Source: CAWDZK01 sp963726615 (GTDB lineage: Bacteria > Actinomycetota > Actinomycetes > JACCUZ01). Taken from it: a DNA stretch of 64,000 bases. A model generated the notes under the pieces. It saw nothing but the letters and a program-made list of their open reading frames with translations, ran no database searches and was not told the DNA's origin. Shown piece by piece: positions 24,328 through 32,147 of the stretch; the stretch's first letter is position 1; each line of letters opens with the position of its first letter. The stretch is from NCBI GenBank assembly GCA_963726615.1, contig CAVSCX010000015.1:248001-312000 (forward strand), read 5' to 3'. The translations under genes and the position numbers were made by a program.

Positions 24328-25164
24328 TCAGCCCGGGGTCGTCGCGGTCTCCAGGTCGGCGAGCACGATCTCGCGGTCCGCATCGTCGACGATGTCCGCG
24401 CAGGCTGCCCGCGCCTGCTCGGCCCAGCGACGGGACTCGTCCGGGTCGCCGGCCACCGCATGGGCGCGGGCGAGCGCCTCGTAGGCGAAGGCGAGGTCGA
24501 AGTCGCCGATGCCCTCGCGGCGGCAGATGTCGAGCACCACCCGGGCGTGCGACAGGGCCGGCTCGGCGCGACCCAGCACTGCATAGACCCGGCTGCACTG
24601 CCACTCACCCCGGGCCCGGTGCACCGGCTCCCCGACCTGCATCCAGTGGTAGCAGGACGCGTGGGCGGCGTGGACCATCTCGGCGTCCTCGGCCTCGCTG
24701 CGGTCCTCCTGCTCCAGCAGGCGCCAGACCCTGTTGAACAGCGCGCTCGCGAGGGTGCGCTCCGTTGCCGGCTCCATCACGGCCGTGCTCTGCGACTGGC
24801 CCATCGTCTCCCAGCTCCTGTCCGCTCGTAGGTGGTCGAGGTCGTGCAGCTGCCGCCGCAGGCGGGTCGCGCGGGCGTCCAGCCGCCGACGGTGCTCGGC
24901 GAGTGCGGCCTCGATCGCTCCGTCGTCCGGGACGAGCGCGAGCAGGCGGCGCACCTCGTCGACCGGCAGCTCGAGGTCGCGCAGCCGCCGGACCAGACGG
25001 CCGGTGGCGATCTGCTCGGTGGTGTAGCGCCGGTAGCCGTTGGCCGGGTTGACCGCCGCCGGGCGGAGCAGCCCGACCGCGTCGTAGTGCCGCAGCGCCT
25101 TCGCCGTCAGGCCGGTCGCCCTGGCGAGCTCACCGATCGACAGGCCGCGGTCGCCGGTGGTCAT
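24328..25164 (-). CDS. MerR-family transcriptional regulator with long C-terminal domain
   Basis: A 278-residue regulator. The winged helix is at residues 8-75 (LSIGELARATGLTAKALRHYD, GYRRYTTEQ). A coiled-coil region follows to about residue 115, then an effector domain of about 150 residues whose helical pairs look TPR-like (ARVVLDICRREG, AFAYEALARAHAVAGDPDES). No Cys metal-binding cluster is seen, so metal sensing is unlikely. The promoter at 25171-25201 has the MerR 19-bp spacer with a dyad in it, pointing to autoregulation. The ATG lies 6 bases after the -10, so the message is probably leaderless. Confidence 0.9.
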   Translation of the reverse strand: MTTGDRGLSIGELARATGLTAKALRHYDAVGLLRPAAVNPANGYRRYTTEQIATGRLVRRLRDLELPVDEVRRLLALVPDDGAIEAALAEHRRRLDARATRLRRQLHDLDHLRADRSWETMGQSQSTAVMEPATERTLASALFNRVWRLLEQEDRSEAEDAEMVHAAHASCYHWMQVGEPVHRARGEWQCSRVYAVLGRAEPALSHARVVLDICRREGIGDFDLAFAYEALARAHAVAGDPDESRRWAEQARAACADIVDDADREIVLADLETATTPG

Positions 25165-25170
25165 GTCGCG

Positions 25171-25201
25171 AACGTAGACGTTCCCGCAGCGGGAAGGTCA
25201 A
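25171..25201 (-). promoter_or_regulatory. MerR-type promoter with 19-bp spacer and internal dyad
   Basis: On the minus strand: TTGACC (-35), exactly 19 bases, then TACGTT (-10), then CGCGAC and the merR ATG. The spacer carries the perfect inverted repeat TTCCCG-N3-CGGGAA (25181-25195), flanked by GAC and GTC. Over-long 19-bp spacers bridged by the regulator dimer are the hallmark of MerR-controlled promoters. The -10 to ATG distance implies transcription starts at or next to the A of the ATG. Confidence 0.75.
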
Positions 25202-25247
25202 CCGCGGCAGCGCCTCGAGCCGGCTGCTCCGATGGCGAGACGCAGGT

Positions 25248-25640
25248 TCAGACCGGGACGTCGAGGGTGGCTGTCATGCCGGCGTCGACGCTGCCGCCGA
25301 CCTTCGCCATCTGCAGCGACCAGCTGTCGCTGAAGACCATGTCCCGGTCCAGCGACGTCTTAGCCAGGTTGGTCACCGACTGCTCGTACCCGTCGGTCGC
25401 GTACACCGTCTCGCAGGCGTCCTTCGGCAACGCGAGCTGTGAGGTGCGCAGCTTGTTGCTCGCACTGGTGCCGTCACCGAGACTCGGGTACACCTCGAGG
25501 TGGATGTGCGGCCAGCGGCCGGAGTACGCCGCCGGGTAGATGGTTGTGAACGTCACGGTGCCGTTCGCGGTCGTTTCCTGCACGCCTCGTAGGTAGTTCT
25601 CGTCGGCGGTCGCCTGGGCTGTGAGGACCCTGCGAAGCAC
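25248..25640 (-). pseudogene. Intradiol ring-cleavage dioxygenase, C-terminal remnant
   Basis: A frame of 130 residues matching only the C-terminal half of intradiol (catechol/protocatechuate-type) dioxygenases. It contains GTVTFTTIYPAAYSGRWPHI, then HLEVYPS, then TSQLALPKDACETVYA. Three of the four iron ligands (one Tyr, two His) are present. The first Tyr and the whole N-terminal half of a protein of about 250 residues are absent. The frame opens with GTG three bases after the menA stop, as if the 5' half was removed when menA came to lie next to it. Probably inactive, but the frame is intact and could be translated by coupling. Confidence 0.75.
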
Positions 25641-25643
25641 CGG

Positions 25644-26513
25644 TCAGGCGAACGACAGGGTGGCGCCGAGCGCGATCCCGTAGACGAGCAGCAGCAGGCC
25701 GGTCTCCTTGAGCACCGGCACCAGCTCGCGGCCGACGGCGCCGTAGATGACGCCGAGGGTGGGCCGCACGGCCGGCAGCGCGGTGCCGAGGGCTACCAGG
25801 ACGACAAGGTGCTCGATAGCCATGAGCACCACCACGGCGTACGCCGTGAACACGAGGCCGACGTAGAGCAGCCGGGTCCGCCGGTCCCCGAGCCGGACGG
25901 CGAGGGTGCGCTTCCCCGCCGCCTCGTCCGTGGGGATGTCGCGCAGGTTGTTGGCGACGAGGATCGCGCAGGCCAGTGCACCGCAGCCCACGCCGGCGAG
26001 CACCGCCGCGGTTGTCACCCGCTCGGACTGCACGTACGCGGTGCCGACCGTCGCGACGAGCCCGAAGAACACGAAGACCGAGACCTCGCCCAGACCGCGG
26101 TAGCCGTACGGCGTGCGGCCGCCGGTGTAGAACCAGGCGGCCACCAGGCAGGCCGCACCGACGAGCAGCAGCCACCACGTGACGAGCAGTGCGAGCGCGA
26201 GCCCGCCCGCCGCGGCCACAGCGAACGCGACAAGAGCGGCGCGTTTCACGGCGCCGGGGGTCACGACGCCGGAGCCCACCAGTCGCAGCGGCCCGACCCG
26301 GTCCGCGTCGGTGCCGCGGATGCCGTCGCTGTAGTCGTTGGCGTAGTTGACCCCGACCTGCAGCGTCACCGCGACCAGCAGGGCGAGCAGCGCCCGGGCA
26401 GCGACGAAGCCGTCCACGGCAGCCGCAGCGCCGGTGCCCGCGGCAACCGGCGCGATCGCGGCGGGCAGCGTGCGGGGGCGGGCGCCCTCGAGCCACTGGG
26501 CAGGGGTGGCCAT
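25644..26513 (-). CDS. menA: 1,4-dihydroxy-2-naphthoate polyprenyltransferase
   Basis: Integral membrane prenyltransferase (289 residues, UbiA superfamily) that joins dihydroxynaphthoate to the polyprenyl tail to give demethylmenaquinone. The first Asp-rich motif is in NYANDYSDGIRGTDADR (about residues 62-78). The second is in NNLRDIPTDEAAGKRTLAVR (about 185-204). Eight to nine helices can be drawn. The ATG at 26513 is preceded by GGAAGGA. It belongs with menE, menB, menC, menD, menF and menG further on but is separated from them by an accessory insert. Confidence 0.96.
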   Translation of the reverse strand: MATPAQWLEGARPRTLPAAIAPVAAGTGAAAAVDGFVAARALLALLVAVTLQVGVNYANDYSDGIRGTDADRVGPLRLVGSGVVTPGAVKRAALVAFAVAAAGGLALALLVTWWLLLVGAACLVAAWFYTGGRTPYGYRGLGEVSVFVFFGLVATVGTAYVQSERVTTAAVLAGVGCGALACAILVANNLRDIPTDEAAGKRTLAVRLGDRRTRLLYVGLVFTAYAVVVLMAIEHLVVLVALGTALPAVRPTLGVIYGAVGRELVPVLKETGLLLLVYGIALGATLSFA

Positions 26514-26601
26514 GGGTGCGAATTCCTTCCGGGTGCGTCGGGGACGGTCCGCGAGGAGGGTACGGGGACCGGCCCCGGCGATGGTTCCGCAACGTCGGGG
26601 G

Positions 26602-27294
26602 ATGGGCTGTGGACAGCGAAATCCCTTGCCCAGCAAACGCGGCCCACCCGTGCGCGGCGAGGCCCGCACCCCCGCCCGGCGGCGCCTGGACGCCCTGTCC
26701 GACATCTGCCGGCACTGGCTCGAGCACCCCGACACCGCCCGGGCCGGACGCACCGGCCGGCACCGCGCCCAGCTGATCGTCACCCTCGACCACCACGGCC
26801 TGCGCGATCCCGCCGTCGACACCGCCGCACCCGGCGCCGCGCACCCGGCGACCTCCCCCGGCGACCGCCTGACCTGGGCCGGGCCGATCACCGCCGCCAC
26901 CGCCCGCCGCCTCGCCTGCGACAGCCAGGCGACCTTCGTGACCCTCGGCCCCGACGGCTCCGTGGCGCAGGTCGGCACCAAACGCCGGTTCTTCACCACC
27001 GGACAGTGCCGCGCCATGGTCGCCCGCGACGGCGACACCTGCCCCGCCCCGTTCTGCGACCGGCCGGTCGCCTGGCCCGACGGCCACCACCTCGTCCCCG
27101 TCGACCACGGCGGCCCCGCAACCGTCGCCAACGGCGCCCTGCCCTGCCAGGTTCACCACCTGATGCTGCACGAAGGCCACTGGACACTCGACCGCCTCCC
27201 CGACGGCCGCCACCAGCTGCACCACCAACCCACCGGCAAGACGGCCGGCCCCGAACCACCCCGCCCCGGCCACAACCGCCCACCACCGGCGTGA
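26602..27294 (+). pseudogene. HNH endonuclease of the DUF222 (13E12-like) family, N-terminally truncated
   Basis: The frame encodes at most about 230 residues (237 from an in-frame ATG at 26581), against 400-500 usual. The end of the DUF222 region is present (RRRLDALSDICRHWLEHPDT, RRLACDSQATFVTLGPDGSV). A complete HNH nuclease end follows: CPAPFCDRP, WPDGHHLVPVDHGGP, NGALPCQVHHLMLHEGHW. The main part of DUF222 is missing. Members of this family are multicopy and mobile-like in actinobacteria. This copy is probably a fragment. Confidence 0.7.
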
Positions 27295-27303
27295 CAGCCC
27301 CCG

Positions 27304-28026
27304 TTATCGGGGGGTCAACACGCAGAACTCGTGGCCATCGGGATCGGCCATCACCACCCAGCTGACCTCGCCCTGGCCGACGTCCGCTCGAGTCGCCCCG
27401 AGCGAGACGAGCCGGTCGACCTCCACCTGCTGATCACCGTCGACAGGTGGAGCCAGGTCGAGATGCAGCCGGCTCTTTCCGGTCTTCGGCATCAGTGGCG
27501 GACCGCCCCAGGTGATCTTCGGGCCGCCGTGCGGCGAGCGGATCGCGGTCTCCTGGTCCTGGTCCCAGACCAACGGCCAGCCCAGCGCCTGGCTCCAGAA
27601 GTACCCGACGTCCTGCGACCCGTCGCACGCAAGCGCCCCGATGAATCCGCAGTCGGCAAGGAAGCTGTTGCCGGGCTCTATGACGCAGAACTCGTTGCCG
27701 TCGGGGTCGGCGAGCACCACATGACCCTCCTCCGGGCGTTGACCGACGTCGATGTGCCGGGCGCCGAGTGCCAGCGATCTCGTCACCGTCTCCTGCTGGT
27801 CCTCGCGCGACGTGCTCGTCAGATCGACGTGCATCTGGTTCTGGCCGACCTTCGGATCCCGTGTCGGAAGAAAGCGGATCCGGAACCCGGTGTCGTCGCT
27901 CGGCAGGAGGCCGATGCCATCGTCCGGGTCGTCGGCCATCTCCCAGCCCAGGACCCCGGCCCAGAAGCGCGCAAGACGGCGGGGGTCATTCGCGTCGAAG
28001 CAGAGCGCGACGAGGTTGGAGGGCAT
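27304..28026 (-). CDS. Two-domain VOC family (glyoxalase/bleomycin resistance-like) protein
   Basis: A 240-residue protein with two tandem VOC domains (about 1-115 and 120-240). Each ends in the same signature (VVLADPDGNEFCVIEP and VVMADPDGHEFCVLTP), and each has a HVDL/HLDL strand that would hold a metal ligand. The family includes glyoxalases, dioxygenases and antibiotic-binding proteins. This subgroup (CFDANDPRRLARFW) is usually unassigned. ATG at 28026 is chosen as it begins the first strand. An ATG at 28038 is also possible. Confidence 0.85.
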   Translation of the reverse strand: MPSNLVALCFDANDPRRLARFWAGVLGWEMADDPDDGIGLLPSDDTGFRIRFLPTRDPKVGQNQMHVDLTSTSREDQQETVTRSLALGARHIDVGQRPEEGHVVLADPDGNEFCVIEPGNSFLADCGFIGALACDGSQDVGYFWSQALGWPLVWDQDQETAIRSPHGGPKITWGGPPLMPKTGKSRLHLDLAPPVDGDQQVEVDRLVSLGATRADVGQGEVSWVVMADPDGHEFCVLTPR

Positions 28027-28177
28027 CCCGCTGCACATCCTTGATCCGCTGGCTGACGGCCGCAGACCGAGCAGGTCCGCCCGGCCCGGTGAGAAGCGGA
28101 ACGCTAGGCACCCGGGGGCTGCCACGCAACGCGATTGTGTCGGAGCGCCTCGCTGCATCTGCGTTGCTGCCGGATGG

Positions 28178-28627
28178 TCAGGAGATCGCGGCCTTCACCA
28201 GCGTGGCGACCGCCTTCTCGACCGTGGGGCTCCATCGCTTGAGTGCGTACGAGACCGGCCAGATGTCGCCGTCGTCCAGGCTCGCGGTGTCCTGGAAGCC
28301 CAGGGTCGAGTACCGGTAGCTGAACTTGCCCGAGTCCTGGAAGAAGACGACGACCTTGCCGTCCTCGTTCGCGTACGCAGGCATCCCGTACCAGGTCTTC
28401 GGCAGCAGGTCGGGGGCGTTCGCCGTCACCGTCACATGAACGCGCTCGGCGAGCGCACGGTCGTCCGGCGCCATCTCCGCGACCCTGTCGAGGAGCTGTT
28501 GCAGGCCGTCGGCCTTCTTGGCGCCCTTCTTGCCCTCGGCGCGCAGCTCGGCGGCGCGCTCCTTCATCGCGGCACGCTCTGCGGTGCTGAAACCTTTTTT
28601 TTCGGTGGCGGCCTTCTTCGCGGGCAT
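28178..28627 (-). CDS. DUF1801 domain protein
   Basis: A 149-residue protein. The N-terminal quarter is Lys/Ala-rich (MPAKKAATEKKGFSTAERAA), followed by a helical linker and a C-terminal DUF1801 domain (KTWYGMPAYANEDGKVVVFF, YRYSTLGFQD). The DUF1801 fold resembles YdhG/frataxin-like proteins. Its function is not established. AAGGGGAG seven bases before the ATG at 28627 supports this start over upstream in-frame ones. Codons 9-11 contain a run of eight A, unusual in this GC-rich sequence. Confidence 0.8.
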   Translation of the reverse strand: MPAKKAATEKKGFSTAERAAMKERAAELRAEGKKGAKKADGLQQLLDRVAEMAPDDRALAERVHVTVTANAPDLLPKTWYGMPAYANEDGKVVVFFQDSGKFSYRYSTLGFQDTASLDDGDIWPVSYALKRWSPTVEKAVATLVKAAIS

Positions 28628-28799
28628 TCTCGGACTCCCCTTCCTGGCGCTCATGCCGGCCTGGTGCCGGCCTTTCGCCGAAAGGCTAGGACTGGCCGAC
28701 ACGATGACGCTTCTCGAATCCTGATCGGTTCGAGGCCAGCAGAGACGTCCAGGCGAGGGTCGTACTCCGCGTGCGTGGGACAGGAGGTGGCTGCACGCG

Positions 28800-30272
28800 T
28801 CACGCCGCGGTGGGCTGTCCGAACCAGGTGGTCAGCGCGTCAGGAAGCCCGGGGTCAGTCAGGTCTCCCGCCCAGGCCACGTGCCCGTCGGGCCGGATCA
28901 AGACTGCGGCGGGAGCAGGGACCTCGCCAAGGACCGGGAGCTCCCAGGTACCGGCGTAGCTGGCGTCGACCAGCTGAACGCGATCCGACCACGGAGTGAG
29001 GTCGAAGCCGCCAGTCCGACCGAGGTCGAGCAGCACCGGCTTGGCGTCGTGCAGCAGGGTGAACACCCGCAGCGCTCCGTGTGCGGTGACAAGGTCGAGG
29101 TCAGGCATACGTCGTCCCAGCAGCGGGTGTCCGTCTCCGAGGTCGTAGTGGATGTCGAGACCGGAGAGCATCGCGACGATGCGCCTGCGCGGTTCGTCCA
29201 TGCTCAGCAGCTCGGTCATGGTGTCGCGCAGGGCCTGGTGGCGGTCGTCGGGCCTGCTGAGCGCGACCTGCGCCATGGTGTTGTGCAGCACGCGGGCACC
29301 GACCGGATGCCGCTCGGCGTGGTAGGTGTCCAGGAGGGTCTCGGGTGATGTCGTGTTGACCACCTGAGCCAGCTTCCATCCCAGGTTCACGGCATCCTGT
29401 ACCCCGGTGTTGAGGCCCTGGCCGCCCTGCGGGGGATGCACGTGTGCGGCGTCCCCGGCCAGCAGCACACGGCCGTGGCGATAGGAGGCTGCCTGCCGCG
29501 CCATGTCGGTGAACCGGGAGATCCAGCTGGCGCTGCGAAGCCCGTAGTCCGTCCCGTACACGGCCACGATCGCCTCGCGGAGCTCACTCATGCTGGGGTC
29601 GCCGGTGTTGTCGACATGTCGTTCCGTGAGCACGACCCGCACCGGCCCCCCGTCTCCCATCCGACCGAGGGCATGGGTGCCGACGCTGTCGCGGCGGAAC
29701 CCGGGGTCCGGCTCCTCATCCATCTCGACCTCGGCGATCATCCAGCTCGTCGACGGATCCAGTCCGACGAAGTCGATGCCGGCTGCCCCGCGAACTCGGC
29801 TGCGCCCCCCGTCGCAGCCGACGACATACTCCGCTCGCAGGGACGTGCCGTCGGAGACTGCGACATCGACGCCGGTGTCGTCCTGCGCGACGCGCACCAC
29901 CTCACGGCCCCGCAGGATCGGCACCCCCAGGCCGGTGACCCAGCCGGCCAGGATGGGCTCGAAGTCCTTCTGCCACAACGCGAGGACGCAGTTGTGACGC
30001 GTCGGGAAGTCGCTGATGTCCAAGAAGCTCCCGGCGTAGCCGTAGCCAAGACCCGGATGCGCCTGCCCAGCCTCGAGGAAGCGTTCAACGATGCCGCGCT
30101 GATCGAGAACCTCGATGGTGCGGGAGTGAAGACCTCCGGCTCGGGATCCGTCGACATCCTGACTGGCGCGTCGCTCGACGATGACGACGTCGACCCCGGC
30201 CAGTGCCAGCTCGCCCGCCAGCATCAACCCCGTGGGGCCACCACCGACGACCACCACCGCATGCGCGGTCAT
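28800..30272 (-). CDS. rox: FAD-dependent monooxygenase, rifampicin monooxygenase (Rox/RIFMO)-like
   Basis: Class A flavoprotein monooxygenase of 490 residues expected to hydroxylate and open the rifamycin ring using NADPH and O2. The FAD Rossmann motif is VVVGGGPTGLMLAGELALAG at residues 6-25. LHSRTIEVLDQRGIVERFLEAG follows, then the second FAD motif GRVLLAGDAAHVHPPQGGQG. The C-terminal thioredoxin-like tail ends LIRPDGHVAWAG. The order and wording of these motifs match Rox proteins closely. An RAE operator 88 bases upstream makes rifamycin resistance the best call. The ATG overlaps the stop of a 10-residue leader frame. Other aromatic hydroxylases of the group remain possible. Confidence 0.8.
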   Translation of the reverse strand: MTAHAVVVVGGGPTGLMLAGELALAGVDVVIVERRASQDVDGSRAGGLHSRTIEVLDQRGIVERFLEAGQAHPGLGYGYAGSFLDISDFPTRHNCVLALWQKDFEPILAGWVTGLGVPILRGREVVRVAQDDTGVDVAVSDGTSLRAEYVVGCDGGRSRVRGAAGIDFVGLDPSTSWMIAEVEMDEEPDPGFRRDSVGTHALGRMGDGGPVRVVLTERHVDNTGDPSMSELREAIVAVYGTDYGLRSASWISRFTDMARQAASYRHGRVLLAGDAAHVHPPQGGQGLNTGVQDAVNLGWKLAQVVNTTSPETLLDTYHAERHPVGARVLHNTMAQVALSRPDDRHQALRDTMTELLSMDEPRRRIVAMLSGLDIHYDLGDGHPLLGRRMPDLDLVTAHGALRVFTLLHDAKPVLLDLGRTGGFDLTPWSDRVQLVDASYAGTWELPVLGEVPAPAAVLIRPDGHVAWAGDLTDPGLPDALTTWFGQPTAA

Positions 30273-30301
30273 CGCCGCATTCCGCCCGCTGCCACGAACA
30301 T
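30269..30301 (-). CDS. Possible 10-residue leader peptide of rox
   Basis: ATG at 30301 opens the frame MFVAAGGMRR and its TGA overlaps the rox ATG (ATGA). The leader has a much stronger ribosome binding site (GGGAAGGGGAG, seven bases upstream) than rox itself. Rox may therefore be translated by coupling to the leader. It could also be a chance frame. Confidence 0.4.
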   Translation of the reverse strand: MFVAAGGMRR

Positions 30302-30360
30302 GTCGCGACTCCCCTTCCCGCAGGTCCGTGCCTCCCGGCCGGCGAGTCTGCGGCACGACC

Positions 30361-30380
30361 GGGGTCTTGCCGCAAGCCCC
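30361..30380 (-). promoter_or_regulatory. Rifamycin-associated element (RAE)
   Basis: On the minus strand the sequence is GGGGCTTGCGGCAAGACCCC, an interrupted inverted repeat with the RAE core CTTGCGGCAAG. RAEs are known upstream of rifamycin-inactivating genes in actinobacteria and mediate rifamycin-inducible expression. It lies between rox and menE. The sequence TATAGC (30388-30393, minus strand) just before it could be the -10, which would place the transcription start at the edge of the element. Confidence 0.85.
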
Positions 30381-30476
30381 CGGGTTCGCTATACGTTGAG
30401 AGTGGAGGGGAGTAGGCCCTTCCTCCGCCCGTCGGGTTCTGCCGATCGGCCTTCACTGCCCTCGTGGCGCGCCGGC

Positions 30477-31592
30477 TCAGTCGAGGCCGGGCAGCAGGGC
30501 CCGCACCGCGGCCTTGTCCGGCTTGCCGGAGTCCAGCACCGGAAGCCGGCCTATCAGCACCACCTCGCGGGGGAGCGCCGCCGGCACGAGGTCGTCGGCG
30601 GCGAACGCGCGCAGGCTCTCGGCCGTCGGTGCGGCCGACCAGTCGCGCGGCTGCACGACGGCGACGACACGTTCGCCCCACTCGTCGTCCGGCCGGCCGA
30701 CGACGGCGCAGGCGAGGACGTCGGGGTGCCCGAGGAGCAACCGCTCGACCATGGCCGCGGGCACGTTGACACCGCCGCTGATGACGACGTCGTCACCGCG
30801 ACCGAGGACCTCGAGCCGTCCGTCGGCGGTCCACCGGCCGAGGTCCTGCGTGAGATGCCGGCCGCCGACCAGCGCCGCCGCGGTGAGGTCCGGGCGCAAC
30901 CGGTAGCCCGCGAACACCGTTGGTCCGCCGATCGCGACGTGCCCGTCGTCGTCCAGCACGACGTCGACCCCGTCGAGCGGCCGCCCGTCGTACACGCAGC
31001 CGCCGCAGGTCTCGGACATCCCGTACGTCGACACCACTGGGATGCCTGCGGTCGTCGCCCGGGCCGCGAGTGCGGCGGGGAGTGCCGCCCCGCCGACGAG
31101 CACGCCGTCGTACGAGGTCAGGTCCGCGTCGGCGTCGAGCAGGCGCCGCAGCTGGGTCGGCACCAGCGAGGTGTAGTGCCGCACCCCTGGTGCGAGCCGC
31201 GCGGTGGCAGCGTTGAACCCGTCGACGGAGAAGCCGCCGTAGAGGTCCAGCACCTCCGGACGGGTCCGCGCCTCGAGGGACCGGACCAGAACCGTGAGAC
31301 CCGCGACGTGCGTGACGGGGAGCGCAAGCAGCCACTGCCCCGGACCGCCGAGCCGGGCATGCGTGGCGCGGGCCGAGTGCCGTAGCGCCGCGGACGTCAG
31401 CAGCGCACCCTTCGGCTCCCCGGTCGAGCCCGAGGTGGGGACCACCAGGGCCACGTCGTCACGCTCGAGCGCCCGCGACGGGTCCAGCGCCGCGAGCACT
31501 CCGCCGCGCGAGCCCCCGGTGGGCAGCGGCAGCAGGGCGGGACCGGAGCCGTCCAGCGCGGCGGCCAGTGCGGGCACCAGCGTGGTGAGCAC
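30477..31592 (-). CDS. menE: o-Succinylbenzoate--CoA ligase
   Basis: Adenylate-forming ligase (371 residues, the short actinobacterial type) that activates o-succinylbenzoate with ATP and CoA in menaquinone synthesis. The AMP-binding P-loop is VVPTSGSTGEPKGALLT near residues 49-65. Further motifs are STYGMSETCGGCVYDG, a GRGDDVVISGGVNV hinge, and a C-terminal catalytic Lys in DSGKPDKAAV. GTG at 31592 is the only in-frame start before a stop upstream. It is the last gene of a menB, GNAT, menE unit. Confidence 0.94.
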   Translation of the reverse strand: MLTTLVPALAAALDGSGPALLPLPTGGSRGGVLAALDPSRALERDDVALVVPTSGSTGEPKGALLTSAALRHSARATHARLGGPGQWLLALPVTHVAGLTVLVRSLEARTRPEVLDLYGGFSVDGFNAATARLAPGVRHYTSLVPTQLRRLLDADADLTSYDGVLVGGAALPAALAARATTAGIPVVSTYGMSETCGGCVYDGRPLDGVDVVLDDDGHVAIGGPTVFAGYRLRPDLTAAALVGGRHLTQDLGRWTADGRLEVLGRGDDVVISGGVNVPAAMVERLLLGHPDVLACAVVGRPDDEWGERVVAVVQPRDWSAAPTAESLRAFAADDLVPAALPREVVLIGRLPVLDSGKPDKAAVRALLPGLD

Positions 31593-31633
31593 CGACTCGC
31601 CGCTGGGGGCGGTCAGCCCGCGCAGCTGGCGGC

Positions 31634-32131
31634 TCAGCGCGGGTCCGCGAGGTCGGCGGCGAGCGGCTTGCTCATCTGCATCGAGTCGACCTGGTAGTCC
31701 ATGGAGCGGTAGAGGCCGATCGCGTTGTCGTTCCAGCCGAACACGTTGAGGGCGATCCGGGTGCAGCCCTCGGCCGCGAGCACCTTCTCGGCCTCGACCA
31801 TGGCGGCCCGCCCGAGACCGCGGCCCCGGAACGTGTCCTCGATGATGACGTCGTAGACGAAGCCGGTCTGCGGGTTGCCGGGGCTGCGGCCGAGCCAGAG
31901 CAGCCCCACGTCGTCACCCGCGTCGTCGATGACCCGGCAGATCCTGGTCCCGGCCTCGGCCAGGGCGTCGGTGAGCGTCTCCGGGAAGAACTGCGCAGCC
32001 CGCGCCCGGACCTCGTCGTCGACGGGGGCGTGCGCCGAGCGCGCCAGGTCGGCGGCGAACTCGTCGAGCATCGGCGTGCGGACCATGTCGTACTCGCCGT
32101 CCGTCAGCGTCCTCAGCCGGACCGTCGTCAT
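31634..32131 (-). CDS. GNAT-family N-acetyltransferase
   Basis: A 165-residue acetyltransferase fold. The acetyl-CoA pyrophosphate-binding motif is in TFRGRGLGRAAMVEAEKVL (near residues 99-117). The final strand pair is in ALNVFGWNDNAIGLYRSMDY. The substrate is unknown. It sits between menB (16-base gap) and menE (41-base gap) on the same strand. That placement is found in other actinobacteria and does not prove a role in menaquinone synthesis. Confidence 0.88.
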   Translation of the reverse strand: MTTVRLRTLTDGEYDMVRTPMLDEFAADLARSAHAPVDDEVRARAAQFFPETLTDALAEAGTRICRVIDDAGDDVGLLWLGRSPGNPQTGFVYDVIIEDTFRGRGLGRAAMVEAEKVLAAEGCTRIALNVFGWNDNAIGLYRSMDYQVDSMQMSKPLAADLADPR

Positions 32132-32147
32132 CAGGAGTTCGCCCTCA

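Noticed and set aside
30441..30450. Palindrome GCCGATCGGC between menE and rox
   Set aside because: A 10-bp GC-rich palindrome is frequent by chance in this composition, and nothing links it to either gene.
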